Shown here: piece after piece, positions 34,030-42,427 of the stretch | Layout of the letters: each line of letters opens with the position of its first letter | Position numbering within the stretch: the first letter of the stretch is position 1 | Assembly: GCF_030812775.1 (NCBI RefSeq) | Contig: NZ_JAUSTI010000007.1 | Location: forward strand, 124,001-188,000 | Origin: Paenibacillus tundrae | Lineage (GTDB): Bacteria > Bacillota > Bacilli > Paenibacillales > Paenibacillaceae | Reading direction: 5' to 3' | Length of the DNA stretch: 64,000 bases | Program-made: the position numbers and the translations under genes | Notes under the pieces: model-generated | Seen by the model: only the letters and a program-made list of their open reading frames with translations | Databases searched by the model: none | What the model was told of the DNA's origin: nothing

Positions 34030-34764
34030 TTAGGAACACTCAAACACATGAAAAGAAGTGCCTTTGCCATAGCCATCCTTTACCTCATGCAGCTGAACAT
34101 GTTGAAAACCGTTAGCCTTAACGAGCTGCTCAAACTCTTCAATGTCATAAAGTCGTACAGGAAAATCCATAATCTCTGTTTTCAGGGTGGTATGATCTTT
34201 AAGCAATTGGTATTTTAATCTCGTGACAAGCGTTGACTGCTTCTGGTCATAATGCACTTTTTTATATAAAACAATCGTTTCATCGTTCAATTGCTTTTGA
34301 CTCTCTTCTCTCCAGTCTGCAATCTCCTCAATCTCGTTACCTTTTAACATAATTGTTAATAGGAGATGTCCATCTTCCTTTAGTGCGCCTCTCAAATTCG
34401 CTAAACTTGGTTGAATCAGTTCCGTTGGCAATAACGAGAAAGAACCAAATGGAATCATAATTAGATCGTACTGATCAGTTGCAACAAACTCTTCGATCTT
34501 ATGAAAGTAAATCTGCGGTGCTAAGTTTAATGCTTTCCCCTTCTCCCTACAAACCATAAGCATATCCTCTGAAATATCAAATCCCTCAATGTTAATGCCT
34601 CGTTGCATAAAAGGAATCAGCATTCTCCCGTTTCCACACATGGGTTCAAGTACACGAATATCTTCTCGATCAGCAAAAGAAAGGTAGAAATCAAGCTCTT
34701 TTCCTTCTGCGATTGATTTATCCACTTCATACATTCTAGTGCACAATTCTCCGTAATAACTCAT
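34030..34764 (-). CDS. Class I SAM-dependent methyltransferase
   Basis: A 244-aa methyltransferase. Motif I is VLEPMCGNGRMLIPF (a variant of E-x-G-x-G-x-G), followed by the acidic motif II GFDISEDML and motif IV YDLIMIPFGSFSLL. The C-terminal part is a mixed alpha/beta lobe ending GTSFHVFEC. The ligand is not predictable. Start ATG 34764 follows AAAGGAGCAAGTTAGAGA. It has no close operon partner except the neighbouring methyltransferase 49 bases upstream. Confidence 0.85.
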   Translation of the reverse strand: MSYYGELCTRMYEVDKSIAEGKELDFYLSFADREDIRVLEPMCGNGRMLIPFMQRGINIEGFDISEDMLMVCREKGKALNLAPQIYFHKIEEFVATDQYDLIMIPFGSFSLLPTELIQPSLANLRGALKEDGHLLLTIMLKGNEIEEIADWREESQKQLNDETIVLYKKVHYDQKQSTLVTRLKYQLLKDHTTLKTEIMDFPVRLYDIEEFEQLVKANGFQHVQLHEVKDGYGKGTSFHVFECS

Positions 34765-34813
34765 TCTCTAACTTGCTCCTTTGCATGAGGTATACATCTA
34801 GCATACCTATCTT

Positions 34814-35560
34814 TCATCGTTTTCTCGCTTTGATTACGAAGGTTACTGGAAACATCGTTGCTCTTTTTGTAAGATTATTCTCATCACCGTGCAGTTGAAG
34901 GATTTCTTGATCCGTTTCTTCGATCATTTGCTCAATGACAAACCCTGCTGTAGCCAGCGCATTGATGTATGTGGATAACATGCGATCAGATAAGGTTAAC
35001 TCGCCCTGAACATCATCGGGATTGACCAAATACCAGGATTCATCATGATAGGGCTTGTTTAATACGAATCTATCATTTTCTTGAACTATACATCTATGTA
35101 TAGGGTGAGACCAACTAAAAATGAAAACTCCGTCTTTTCTTAAATACGAAGCGATTCTCTTGAAGGTACCTTCAAGGTCGGTTGTCCAGCCTATTGCATA
35201 GATCGAATAAACGATGTCAAAATAGTTGATAGGTACGCCACATTCTTCTTCCATCGGAGAACAGATTAATGTTGCTGAAAGACCACATGCTGTTAGATGC
35301 TGCTCTGCCTTCTCAATTTGATACTTAGAAATATCCATTCCCCATAGCTCAGCCGCTTGGCGCTCTCCGTGGTACTGCAAAGATTGGCCATTGCCACAGC
35401 CTATTTCTAACAGCTTTTTGCCAGAGACATCTCCGAATAACTGATGTTTTTCTTCCGATACAAATGCTCCATATAACGGAAGTACGATTGCTTTTAAAAA
35501 GTCATTTGCTTGGGTATCCCAATATAAGGTGTTCGTTTGATGTATACTCTGCTTATTCAA
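34814..35560 (-). CDS. Class I SAM-dependent methyltransferase (UbiE/type-11 like)
   Basis: A 248-aa methyltransferase with motif I LLEIGCGNGQSLQY, motif II LWGMDISKYQIEKA and motif IV FDIVYSIYAIGW, plus a C-terminal FVIEQMIEE strand. The start is TTG 35560, preceded by GGGGAGGAAATAGG. The open frame continues to ATG 35611, but that segment is the 3' end of a decayed isomerase gene in another frame, whose TAG (35562) sits one base before the TTG. The gene was therefore translationally coupled to that ancestor. Substrate unknown. Confidence 0.85.
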   Translation of the reverse strand: MNKQSIHQTNTLYWDTQANDFLKAIVLPLYGAFVSEEKHQLFGDVSGKKLLEIGCGNGQSLQYHGERQAAELWGMDISKYQIEKAEQHLTACGLSATLICSPMEEECGVPINYFDIVYSIYAIGWTTDLEGTFKRIASYLRKDGVFIFSWSHPIHRCIVQENDRFVLNKPYHDESWYLVNPDDVQGELTLSDRMLSTYINALATAGFVIEQMIEETDQEILQLHGDENNLTKRATMFPVTFVIKARKR

Positions 35561-35561
35561 C

Positions 35562-35850
35562 CTATTTCCTCCCCGTTCTTCTAAAAAATGCTCTAATGGA
35601 CAACTCTTCATAGTCCCAGTTCATAGGCTCTAATGCAGTTGCACCCGTATAACCTGTAGCTGCAATTCGATTCATAGTTGTAGATCAATCAATGGGTCCA
35701 TCGAACGGCAGCCCATGTCATACTCTTTGCAGTCCACGATACACTGTAAGTAACTATTGGTAACGCTTTCGCCGTTCAGGTTATCAGTCCAAAGATCATG
35801 TTCATTATGGAATGGCGTTAACCAAACCAATCATAGATCGTTCCATACAT
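35562..35850 (-). pseudogene. Decayed sugar-phosphate isomerase/epimerase (AP endonuclease 2 fold)
   Basis: ATG 35850 with GAGGAAG upstream encodes MYGTIYDWFG then stops. In a shifted frame the sequence continues TPFHNEHDLWTDNLNGESV and SYLQCIVDCKEYDMGCRS. In a third stretch (35562-35675) it reads IAATGYTGATALEPMNWDYEEL, the characteristic C-terminus of Xyl-isomerase-like TIM-barrel epimerases. The central two thirds of a roughly 270-residue enzyme are missing. The C-terminal match is the strongest part; the N-terminal assignment is inference. Confidence 0.6.
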
Positions 35851-36024
35851 CTCTTCCTCTTTTCAATTAAATTTGTTGCTGTCAGTTTTAATTAAAGTAT
35901 AGGATCGTATATGCTACTAAAACTGTAAAGATATTCATTGTCGATTCGGATATAACCTAAAATACAATGATTAGCTCCTTCTTCCCTGTTTGACTTAGGA
36001 TAGACCTTTTGCTGTCCTTACCCG

Positions 36025-36492
36025 TTAGCTGAGTAATTTTTTCATATCTATCCTGGTATAGGTCTTCTCGTAGCTAGTACCATCTTCGTTGAAATAAATA
36101 GCGTCTTTGGAGTACGGTGCTGAAATTGCATGATATCCGTGATGAGTAATAAGTTTAATCATTTTGGGATTTTCAATGGGATCAACACTCACGTACATTT
36201 CTGAACAACCTCGCTGCTTCGCAAGACATTCTCTATACGTTATCAACGCTGATCCTATGCCGTTCCCGCGATATGTCTCTTTAACATATAGATCACTTAA
36301 TTTCGGAACCGATTCTCCGCTTAATTTTAGAACGCCGAATCCTAATATGAACTGATCTGTTGCAGCAACGACTAGTATTGCCTCTTGTTTCTCTTGCTGT
36401 GTAAAATATCTCGTGAAAAGCTCTCTATTATTCCGAATAGAGCAAAGTCCATCCATATCGTTCACAGTAGCATTCCTTACGATGTATTGCAT
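36025..36492 (-). CDS. GNAT-family N-acetyltransferase
   Basis: A 155-aa GNAT with KLSDLYVKETYRGNGIGSALI, which contains the acetyl-CoA pyrophosphate loop RGNGIG, followed by MYVSVDPIENPKMIKLITHHGYHAI, the usual final helix-strand. Intact and cytoplasmic, substrate unknown. ATG 36492 follows AAGGAGTGCCTAC and is preferred to the in-frame ATG at 36525. It stands alone between the isomerase remnant and the APH gene. Confidence 0.85.
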   Translation of the reverse strand: MQYIVRNATVNDMDGLCSIRNNRELFTRYFTQQEKQEAILVVAATDQFILGFGVLKLSGESVPKLSDLYVKETYRGNGIGSALITYRECLAKQRGCSEMYVSVDPIENPKMIKLITHHGYHAISAPYSKDAIYFNEDGTSYEKTYTRIDMKKLLS

Positions 36493-36623
36493 GTAGGCAC
36501 TCCTTACATTTCCATTCCTGCTCATTTATATTGACATCCTATGCGCAAAATGGGGTTATTTACAATTCCGAAACAACACCTATCCTAAGTTATTTAGCAT
36601 GAATTCTTCCCATAGAAAAAAAT

Positions 36624-37406
36624 TTAGAAGAAGTTATATAGACCGTCTTCAAAGTAGTCATACTCTTCATCCGTTAATCTCAGCTTGCCATATGCGTTAT
36701 AAAATACTTCCTTATCTCTATCATCTTCGAAAGCATTATGCTTCGGTCTAATTGCTAATGCAACATCATATCTAGGATCGCCGTATGCAGCGCCTGACCA
36801 GTCAATTACACCGACAATATTACCATTATGAACTAACACATTGTCTATCGTAAAATCACCATGAATTAACGTATTTGTTATTGGTGTTGGCCTTATTTCT
36901 TGAATCCGTTTAAGAAGCGCTTCTGTACCGTCTACTGTAAAGTTAGTCAGATTATAATCGGCTTTCATTAACATGTTATCTAACCAATCTGTATCATTTT
37001 TCATCAAGGCCTCCGGACAGGAACTCTCATGAATCTTTTTGAGACAACGTGCAAAGCTAACTATTGCTTTTTCTTTATCATGAGGAACAGGTTCTTTAGA
37101 TAGAAACTCTCTTAGCGTTATGCCCTCTATGTGATCCATCAAAAGCCATCTCGTTTGATTCTGTATATGTATTGAATACGCTTTCGGAATAGGCAAACCT
37201 AATAGACAGAGTTGTTGTAGCGCTTCATATTCTTCAGACAACCATTCATTGTAGAGTGGGCTCTCCGTTTTTTTGACGATGTATTTCTTATCTGGAGTAT
37301 GCAAAATAGCTACGATCGAAGTATGACCTTGCTTGGTGGGAAAGGTCATGTCCCGAATCTCACCAACCTGCTGAATGATCTCTGTTGGAATATCTTGAAT
37401 ATTCAT
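36624..37406 (-). CDS. APH-family small-molecule kinase
   Basis: A 260-aa protein-kinase-like phosphotransferase (aminoglycoside phosphotransferase / choline kinase superfamily). An ATP-binding N-lobe with KYIVKKTESP is followed by the Brenner motif LIHGDFTIDNVLV (catalytic Asp and Asn) and the metal-binding IDWSGAAYGDPRYDVA. The family includes both antibiotic kinases and housekeeping small-molecule kinases; nothing here points specifically to aminoglycosides. Start ATG 37406 has GAGAGGGTGGAAGG upstream. It lies in the accessory-gene stretch. Confidence 0.85.
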   Translation of the reverse strand: MNIQDIPTEIIQQVGEIRDMTFPTKQGHTSIVAILHTPDKKYIVKKTESPLYNEWLSEEYEALQQLCLLGLPIPKAYSIHIQNQTRWLLMDHIEGITLREFLSKEPVPHDKEKAIVSFARCLKKIHESSCPEALMKNDTDWLDNMLMKADYNLTNFTVDGTEALLKRIQEIRPTPITNTLIHGDFTIDNVLVHNGNIVGVIDWSGAAYGDPRYDVALAIRPKHNAFEDDRDKEVFYNAYGKLRLTDEEYDYFEDGLYNFF

Positions 37407-37462
37407 CCTTCCACCCTCTCGATAAGCTTTCTCTTGTTTGAACCCATTTAATATGTCATATT

Positions 37463-37822
37463 TCAGTACTCCCCGTTGTACTCAGCAAAGCTAGTTTGTT
37501 TGAAAAGCCTAATATGATACGGAGTGCATATTTCCTTGAATGTTGGACTTAAATCCTCAATGATGCAAAGTGCTTCATCTACATAATCCCCCGAAACGAA
37601 CACTTCTTCATCTAGAAACCCACTTAATAGCGCTGAGTCCTTCCCTTTATGTTTCAAGCAAAGAAAACCGTACCCCGGATCAACGATGACCAAATTCATC
37701 ATTTGATGCTCATTCTGTTCTTTATTTTTATCGTAGAATCGTACAGTAAAGTCATCACCTTTATGATAAATCTCTACATCACAGGAAAAATTCTTGTAGC
37801 TGAACCTCATGATTTCATCCAC
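37463..37822 (-). CDS. Hypothetical protein
   Basis: Up to 119 aa, not recognised. It reads as a small beta-rich domain (VEIYHKGDDFTVRFYD, LVIVDPGYGFLCLKHKGKD) with an acidic helix VDEALCIIEDL, resembling the scale of contact-dependent or immunity-type small proteins but with no diagnostic motif. The start is ambiguous: GTG 37822 or ATG 37810, the latter with GAGAGTGG close upstream. It is followed after 56 bases by the APH-family gene in the same direction, so the two may be co-transcribed. Confidence 0.6.
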   Translation of the reverse strand: MDEIMRFSYKNFSCDVEIYHKGDDFTVRFYDKNKEQNEHQMMNLVIVDPGYGFLCLKHKGKDSALLSGFLDEEVFVSGDYVDEALCIIEDLSPTFKEICTPYHIRLFKQTSFAEYNGEY

Positions 37823-38076
37823 TCTCTTTCTTCAATCCTAGACTTCCTTAAATCTTCAATTAGTTCATAGAGTCATCTTGTACACTCCTGCTTCTCCCAG
37901 AAAATCTGATCTTGTCAGTCCGGCTTCTCCAAAAAGCATTCGATAATTAGTTATGGTTCCATCATGAGATATGATGATTACACCATATATGACAATTTAA
38001 ACGTTCAGTATCTACATAATAACGCATACCGGTTTATTTGCGAAGTAAGCAGAAGGATAAAATAACCTTTTTCACC
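37823..38076. other. Gene-poor stretch
   Basis: AT-rich sequence without a supported ORF; it should contain the promoter of the 119-aa hypothetical gene. No clear -35/-10 pair was identified. Confidence 0.4.
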
Positions 38077-38109
38077 AAAAAAAAGAAACGCCCTCATAAG
38101 GAGCGTTTC
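38077..38109 (-). terminator. Terminator of the small Cys protein gene
   Basis: GAAACGC-CCT (38085-38094) pairs with AGG-A-GCGTTTC (38099-38109), followed on the minus strand by TTTTTTTTGG. Confidence 0.85.
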
Positions 38110-38167
38110 CGGTTGAAATTTGTGATCTAGACTGAATGTTTGATTGTTATTTCAAGTTTACAGTTGA

Positions 38168-38377
38168 TTAGGCGTACATCAGATCCATAAATCCTCGCGT
38201 TACATCTGTACCCTCAGCGGGTTCTGGCTGCTCTGCCTGTGCGTTATTTGCCATACAAGCTTTCACGGCTTCTTCGGTTGTGCAACGATTGGCATCATCA
38301 CAAGTGTAGCATAAGTGAAGCATGTATCTGGTTAATTCGTCCGCCTGCGTGAATTGAGTTTGTTCGTTTGTTCTCAT
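38168..38377 (-). CDS. Small cysteine-containing protein
   Basis: A 69-aa protein with a compact Cys cluster, LCYTCDDANRCTTEEAVKACM (C-x2-C-x6-C-x8-C), that could bind a metal or form disulphides, followed by an acidic linker and a conserved-looking end, GFMDLMYA. No known family. Three in-frame ATGs are near the start; the one at 38377 has GGGAG at 8 bases. It is flanked by two good terminators and so is its own transcription unit. Confidence 0.65.
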   Translation of the reverse strand: MRTNEQTQFTQADELTRYMLHLCYTCDDANRCTTEEAVKACMANNAQAEQPEPAEGTDVTRGFMDLMYA

Positions 38378-38457
38378 CTTCATCACTCCCATCTCTTCTT
38401 GAATTCAATATATCATCCTTTGAACATTTATTTTGTGATTTATTTCACAAAGTATCT

Positions 38458-38483
38458 AAAAAGAAAAGAAACCCGTAGGTTTC
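38458..38483 (-). terminator. Terminator of the Ycf48-like lipoprotein gene
   Basis: GAAACC (38468-38473) / GGTTTC (38478-38483), followed on the minus strand by TTTTCTTTTT; 30 bases after the stop. Confidence 0.7.
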
Positions 38484-38512
38484 CTTCTCGCATTGTGCAT
38501 TGTACCTGAAGA

Positions 38513-39790
38513 TTATAGTACCTTCCAGTGGACGCCACCATCTTCCGTTTGCAACAATAAGGATCGTTTGGTATCTGTATTTTCCACCAGCACCCACCCC
38601 AGCTTCGTTGACACCATCTGGATCTTCACGATCTCCGGATAGTCTTCCTGAATCTGATCGAACACTTTACTTCTTGGAAGTGCGTCCCAGGTCTTCCCAC
38701 CATCTTCTGTATGGTAGGTTATACCTTCATGTATCGTCCATCCATCGTTAGCGTTAAGAAACGTGGGTGCAAGGTTACGATTCAGACCTGTCTGCTTATT
38801 GAGCGAGAACGTAGACAAGCTCCAGCTCTTTCCACCGTCGTCTGTGAAAAATCCATTGAACTTGGTACGATCTCCCGTCGAACAGGACAATGGCATCCAA
38901 GCTCCTTTGGCTTCTCGTCCGAAAAATTGGGGTGAGTTGATGCCGAAGTTGCCACACCCACTGAATTTATCACGATCGAAGAATGAAGCACCCACCTTCC
39001 AATCCTCTCCACCATTCGTCGTAACGTATAACTTCGGTGTTCCAAAATCAAGGGCAGTCAAGAATCCATGATTCGCATCCGAAAACGTTAAACCTGTTGT
39101 ATATCCACGTGTAGGAATCTCTCCTAATCCAGTCTGTTCGTCATTATCACTCTCAGACATCGGTTTCCAGGTAGTTCCGCCATCCTCGGTAACATACAGC
39201 TTTTTATCCTGTTTACCAATCGAGGTATCTACCGTAGTGAGAATCCATCCTTTTTCCGGAGAAACAAAAGAAATTGCCGTTACCTTATCAGTCTTAGATA
39301 ACGAGGATAAGCTCCAGCTTGCCCCACCGTTGTTGGTACGAAGCACAATAGTATCCGTTCCACCCATACCTTCACGAACGATCCATCCGTGTGTACGGTC
39401 TACAAAATATATACTTTGGCCGTACTGTGGATTGGCTGGAAATTGCACATTCTCTGAAGGAGAAATATTCGTCCAGGTGACTCCTTCATCCTGCGTATAA
39501 TACAATCGTAGTGCATTTCTTGTTACTCCCCATGCCAAACCACCGTTCGAATTCAGGAGCTGAAAATCGGTCAAGCGAGTCTGAATTTGATACTTGGCCA
39601 TATCAGCCGCTTCTGTACTGTTAACTGGGGGAACAACGGTTAAGGTTTGTCCGGTATTTCCCGTCTCATCCATTTCCTGAGGTGGCTGTGCCACCGGTGC
39701 TACTTCTGAATCCGTGCAGGCGGCCAATATGGCAGCTATACCTACACACAGCAGAGCTGTCTGCGCGATTTTGATCCAATGCCAACGCAA
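38513..39790 (-). CDS. Lipoprotein with Ycf48/BNR-type beta-propeller repeats
   Basis: About 425 aa. A lipoprotein signal peptide (ALLCVGIAAILAAC, lipobox LAAC) anchors it outside the membrane. The rest is built from repeats of the sialidase/Ycf48 type, with Asp-box-like turns in DEGVTW, NNGGASW, EDGGTTW, TNGGEDW, DDGGKSW, EDGGKTW and EDGGVHW. That is seven copies, consistent with a seven-bladed propeller. Between the propeller and membrane lies a short Pro/Thr linker. Function unknown; such proteins often help assemble or protect envelope complexes. ATG 39814 lacks a ribosome site; TTG 39790 follows AAAGAGGTGG and is preferred. Confidence 0.8.
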   Translation of the reverse strand: MRWHWIKIAQTALLCVGIAAILAACTDSEVAPVAQPPQEMDETGNTGQTLTVVPPVNSTEAADMAKYQIQTRLTDFQLLNSNGGLAWGVTRNALRLYYTQDEGVTWTNISPSENVQFPANPQYGQSIYFVDRTHGWIVREGMGGTDTIVLRTNNGGASWSLSSLSKTDKVTAISFVSPEKGWILTTVDTSIGKQDKKLYVTEDGGTTWKPMSESDNDEQTGLGEIPTRGYTTGLTFSDANHGFLTALDFGTPKLYVTTNGGEDWKVGASFFDRDKFSGCGNFGINSPQFFGREAKGAWMPLSCSTGDRTKFNGFFTDDGGKSWSLSTFSLNKQTGLNRNLAPTFLNANDGWTIHEGITYHTEDGGKTWDALPRSKVFDQIQEDYPEIVKIQMVSTKLGWVLVENTDTKRSLLLQTEDGGVHWKVL

Positions 39791-40099
39791 GTGGTTCCAC
39801 CTCTTTCCTCCCATAAGAAGGCGCGCATGCCTAGCTTATCGGGTTACTTTTACGAACATAACAATATACACTTCAATCATTCTACCACAAAACATGTCGA
39901 AAAGGCTCGTTGGCACGTACAGCTAGTACTATCAAGTCACTTCTGACGCCATTAGAGTTTGAAGGATCAAGATATAATTCGACGTAAATTTACCATAAGA
40001 GACATTCTATTGTGAAAAAGTTTATAGACATCCCTCGCTTTTCCGGAAGATATCCCTTAATATGGATGGAAGTACACCCAAAAAGGAGAGGATATAAAC
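39791..40099. other. Divergent intergenic region before ldh
   Basis: Contains a TATAAT at 39973-39978 with a poor -35 (TTAGAG), and a partial Rex-type site closer to ldh. No ORF. The promoter of the lipoprotein gene on the other strand should also be here. Confidence 0.4.
40010..40027 (+). promoter_or_regulatory. Possible degenerate Rex (redox repressor) site
   Basis: TTGTGAAAAAGTTTATAG matches one half of the Rex consensus (TTGTGAA) perfectly and the other half (TTCACAA) at 4 of 7 positions, with the differences being mainly C-to-T. It lies 73 bases upstream of the lactate dehydrogenase start, the expected place for NADH-responsive control. Confidence 0.25.
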
Positions 40100-41029
40100 A
40101 TGGCAAATAGTATGAACCTTAAACCGAGTCGTGTCGTTATTGTAGGCATGGGTGCGGTAGGAACAACAACGGGATACACGCTGATGTTAAGACAGCGCTC
40201 ATCCGAGTTGGTATTTGTGGATGTGAATCATGACAAAGCTACAGGCGAAATGCTCGATATGAACCACGGTCTTCCTTTTACCGGGGGCGTAAAAGTATGG
40301 GCAGGCGATTATTCGGATTGCAAAGATGCTGACATTATTATCATAACAGCCGGCGCATCCCAGAAGCCTGGCGAGACACGTATCGATCTTCTGAAGAAAA
40401 ATGCAAGCATTTTCAAAGAGATTATTGAGAAGATTACAGCCGTTAATTCCCATGGTATTTTGTTGATTGCTACTAATCCTGTAGATATCCTCTCCTACAC
40501 TTCCTGGAAACAAAGTGGCTGGCCTGCCTCTCGTGTTATTGGATCAGGAACATTGCTGGATAGTGCACGGTTCCGTTACCTCATTGGTAAGAATAAAGGT
40601 ATTGATCCGCGCAGCATCCACGCCCATATCATCGGCGAGCATGGAGATTCCGAAGTACCTGTATGGAGTCTTGCCAACGTTGCGGGAACGAATCTTGAGC
40701 TGGATGAAGAAACACAAGAGGATATCTTTGATCGCACCAAGAATGCAGCATATGAGATTATTAATGCCAAAGGTGCCACTTCTTATGCAATCGCGCTAGC
40801 GCTCGACCGTATCGTTGCAGCAATCCTCGGGAATGAAGGCTCTGTCCTGAATGTATCTACCTTGCTTGAAGATTACAATGGCGTATCTGATGTCTATCTT
40901 GGTGTTCCGTGTGTCGTAGATCGTCACGGCGTGCGCGAGATCCTCCCACTGCCATTGAATGAAAAAGAAAAAATCGCTTTCCAGGCTTCCGCAAACAAAT
41001 TAAAAGAACAAATTGCAGGTTTGGAATAG
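40100..41029 (+). CDS. ldh: L-lactate dehydrogenase
   Basis: A 309-aa NAD-dependent L-lactate dehydrogenase that reduces pyruvate to lactate to regenerate NAD under fermentation. The NAD-binding loop is VVIVGMGAVG, and the mobile substrate loop ITAGASQKPGETR has Gln88, the residue that distinguishes LDH from malate dehydrogenase (Arg). The active-site motif IGEHGDSEVPVWS carries catalytic His181. Length is normal. Start ATG 40100 follows AAAGGAGAGGATATAAAC. Monocistronic, with a strong downstream terminator. Confidence 0.95.
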   Translation: MANSMNLKPSRVVIVGMGAVGTTTGYTLMLRQRSSELVFVDVNHDKATGEMLDMNHGLPFTGGVKVWAGDYSDCKDADIIIITAGASQKPGETRIDLLKKNASIFKEIIEKITAVNSHGILLIATNPVDILSYTSWKQSGWPASRVIGSGTLLDSARFRYLIGKNKGIDPRSIHAHIIGEHGDSEVPVWSLANVAGTNLELDEETQEDIFDRTKNAAYEIINAKGATSYAIALALDRIVAAILGNEGSVLNVSTLLEDYNGVSDVYLGVPCVVDRHGVREILPLPLNEKEKIAFQASANKLKEQIAGLE

Positions 41030-41094
41030 TAGCCCAAGGCTTCATATCCCTTTTTTTATTAAGCTGTTAAATCATCATCATCATTATTTAATAC

Positions 41095-41138
41095 AACCAT
41101 CTGGATCTACTTTTCAGTAAGATCTGGATGGTTTTTTT
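41095..41138 (+). terminator. Terminator of ldh
   Basis: AACCATCTGGATCT pairs with AGATCTGGATGGTT (14 bp with two G-T pairs), followed by a run of seven T at 41132-41138. Confidence 0.85.
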
Positions 41139-41412
41139 ACTGCTTTTATGAAGAGATAGAAATAGAAATAGAAATGTATAAATTAGATATTCTAATCTGA
41201 TATTTATATATTTAACAGTTTAATGTATCTGTGGTATATTGAGTAATCCTCCGAAAGTTAGTTTACATAATATAAATTACGTAAATAAATTACTTTCTCT
41301 TATAATATTATAATTTCTAACTATACATATTCTAACCTTTCGACTAGAAAGTGATCTTCATTATAATTTTCATTTAACTACACAACTACCTACTCCCTTC
41401 CCCTCAAACAAG
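41139..41412. other. AT-rich intergenic block with short repeats
   Basis: No ORF between the ldh and recombinase terminators. It contains three tandem copies of ATAGAA (41156-41173) and a perfect 6-bp inverted repeat, ATTAGA/TCTAAT (41182-41196), in sequence that is strikingly AT-rich up to about 41400. No recombinase attachment core could be identified. Confidence 0.45.
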
Positions 41413-41441
41413 AAAAAAACCGCATCTCCTTCGATTTGCGG
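41413..41441 (-). terminator. Terminator of the recombinase gene
   Basis: CCGCA (41420-41424) / TGCGG (41437-41441), with TTTTTTTC on the minus strand; 9 bases after the stop. Confidence 0.7.
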
Positions 41442-41449
41442 CTTCTTCG

Positions 41450-42391
41450 TTATTCATGAATCGGTTGAACATTAAAGGTAGGTATTTTTACATCAAGCAG
41501 CGCCATCGCTTCCTCTTTCTCCCGACTGGTGACATGCGTGTAAACGGTTGTCGTTTGGATAGATGAGTGACCAAGCAGCTCTTGAACGGTTCGTAAATCC
41601 GCCCCTCGGCGTAACATCATCGTAGCAAATGAGTGCCGCAGCTTGTGACTAGAATAGTTCTGTCGCTGCGTGGACGGCGATTGTTCCTGGAATCGTTCAA
41701 AGGTTTCGGTGGAGATGAGCTGAATACTGCGAATAGACAGTCGTTTACCCTTTTGCGAAACAAACAGCGCTTCTTCCTTCGATCGCCATGGAGCTAAACG
41801 TTCCTCTAAAGCTTGGGACAATAGATCCGCAACCATCTCAGGAACAGGCAATGTGCGCCACTTCCGGCCTTTCCCGAAGACATCTAACGTGCGCCTGTCA
41901 GCATTATAATCCTTGCAGTTAAGGGCGTGCACCTCTCCAACCCGTAGTCCCATATATCCCATCAGCAGGAAAATAGCCAAATTCCGTGTTCGATACTTCC
42001 CCTCAACCGATTGCAAAAAACGTTCCAACCCACTTTCATCCAAGAAAACGGGCGCACGATTCTTCTCGGTTTTGGACTTCTTGATTCCGAAGGCAGGATT
42101 CGCTGTTACTAACTCTAATTCAATGAGTGATTTGTAAAAACAATGAATTGCTGCATGTTTTCGATTTCTTGTAGCATCACTTACTCCTCGTTCCCGGGCT
42201 TGGGACAAGTAAGATAATACATGCAGTTTTTTGACCTGATCTACCGGTTTGCCTTTAATCGAAACGAGAAATTCAGCCACATCACCCGTATAGGATTTCA
42301 CGGTATAACCTGTGTAGCCGGCATCCTTCATCCATATATGAAACGCCTCAAGCTCCTCTGCATATTGCTCTCTGATCTCTTCAGATATCAT
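41450..42391 (-). CDS. Tyrosine recombinase (XerC/XerD/integrase type)
   Basis: A 313-aa site-specific recombinase with an N-terminal SAM-like core-binding domain (about 10-95) and a catalytic domain (about 112-295). All catalytic residues are present: Arg150 (GLRVGE), Lys174 (GKGRKW), His249/Arg252 ([10 protein letters not shown]), His275 (LLGHSS) and nucleophile Tyr284 (TTVYTHV). It resembles XerC-sized enzymes lacking an arm-binding domain. It lies 36 bases after an unrecognised gene and may be co-transcribed with it. No prophage, integron or inverted-repeat array is nearby. The ribosome binding site before ATG 42391 is weak. Confidence 0.85.
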   Translation of the reverse strand: MISEEIREQYAEELEAFHIWMKDAGYTGYTVKSYTGDVAEFLVSIKGKPVDQVKKLHVLSYLSQARERGVSDATRNRKHAAIHCFYKSLIELELVTANPAFGIKKSKTEKNRAPVFLDESGLERFLQSVEGKYRTRNLAIFLLMGYMGLRVGEVHALNCKDYNADRRTLDVFGKGRKWRTLPVPEMVADLLSQALEERLAPWRSKEEALFVSQKGKRLSIRSIQLISTETFERFQEQSPSTQRQNYSSHKLRHSFATMMLRRGADLRTVQELLGHSSIQTTTVYTHVTSREKEEAMALLDVKIPTFNVQPIHE

Positions 42392-42427
42392 CTATGTTTG
42401 TCACCACAATTCTATTGGTAATGTCCG

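Noticed and set aside
36624..37406. A dedicated aminoglycoside-resistance gene
   Set aside because: The protein has the general APH kinase motifs but nothing specific to antibiotic kinases, so only the family is called.
41139..41412. Attachment site or integron array beside the recombinase
   Set aside because: Only short AT-rich repeats were found; no pair of core-like repeats flanks any gene set.
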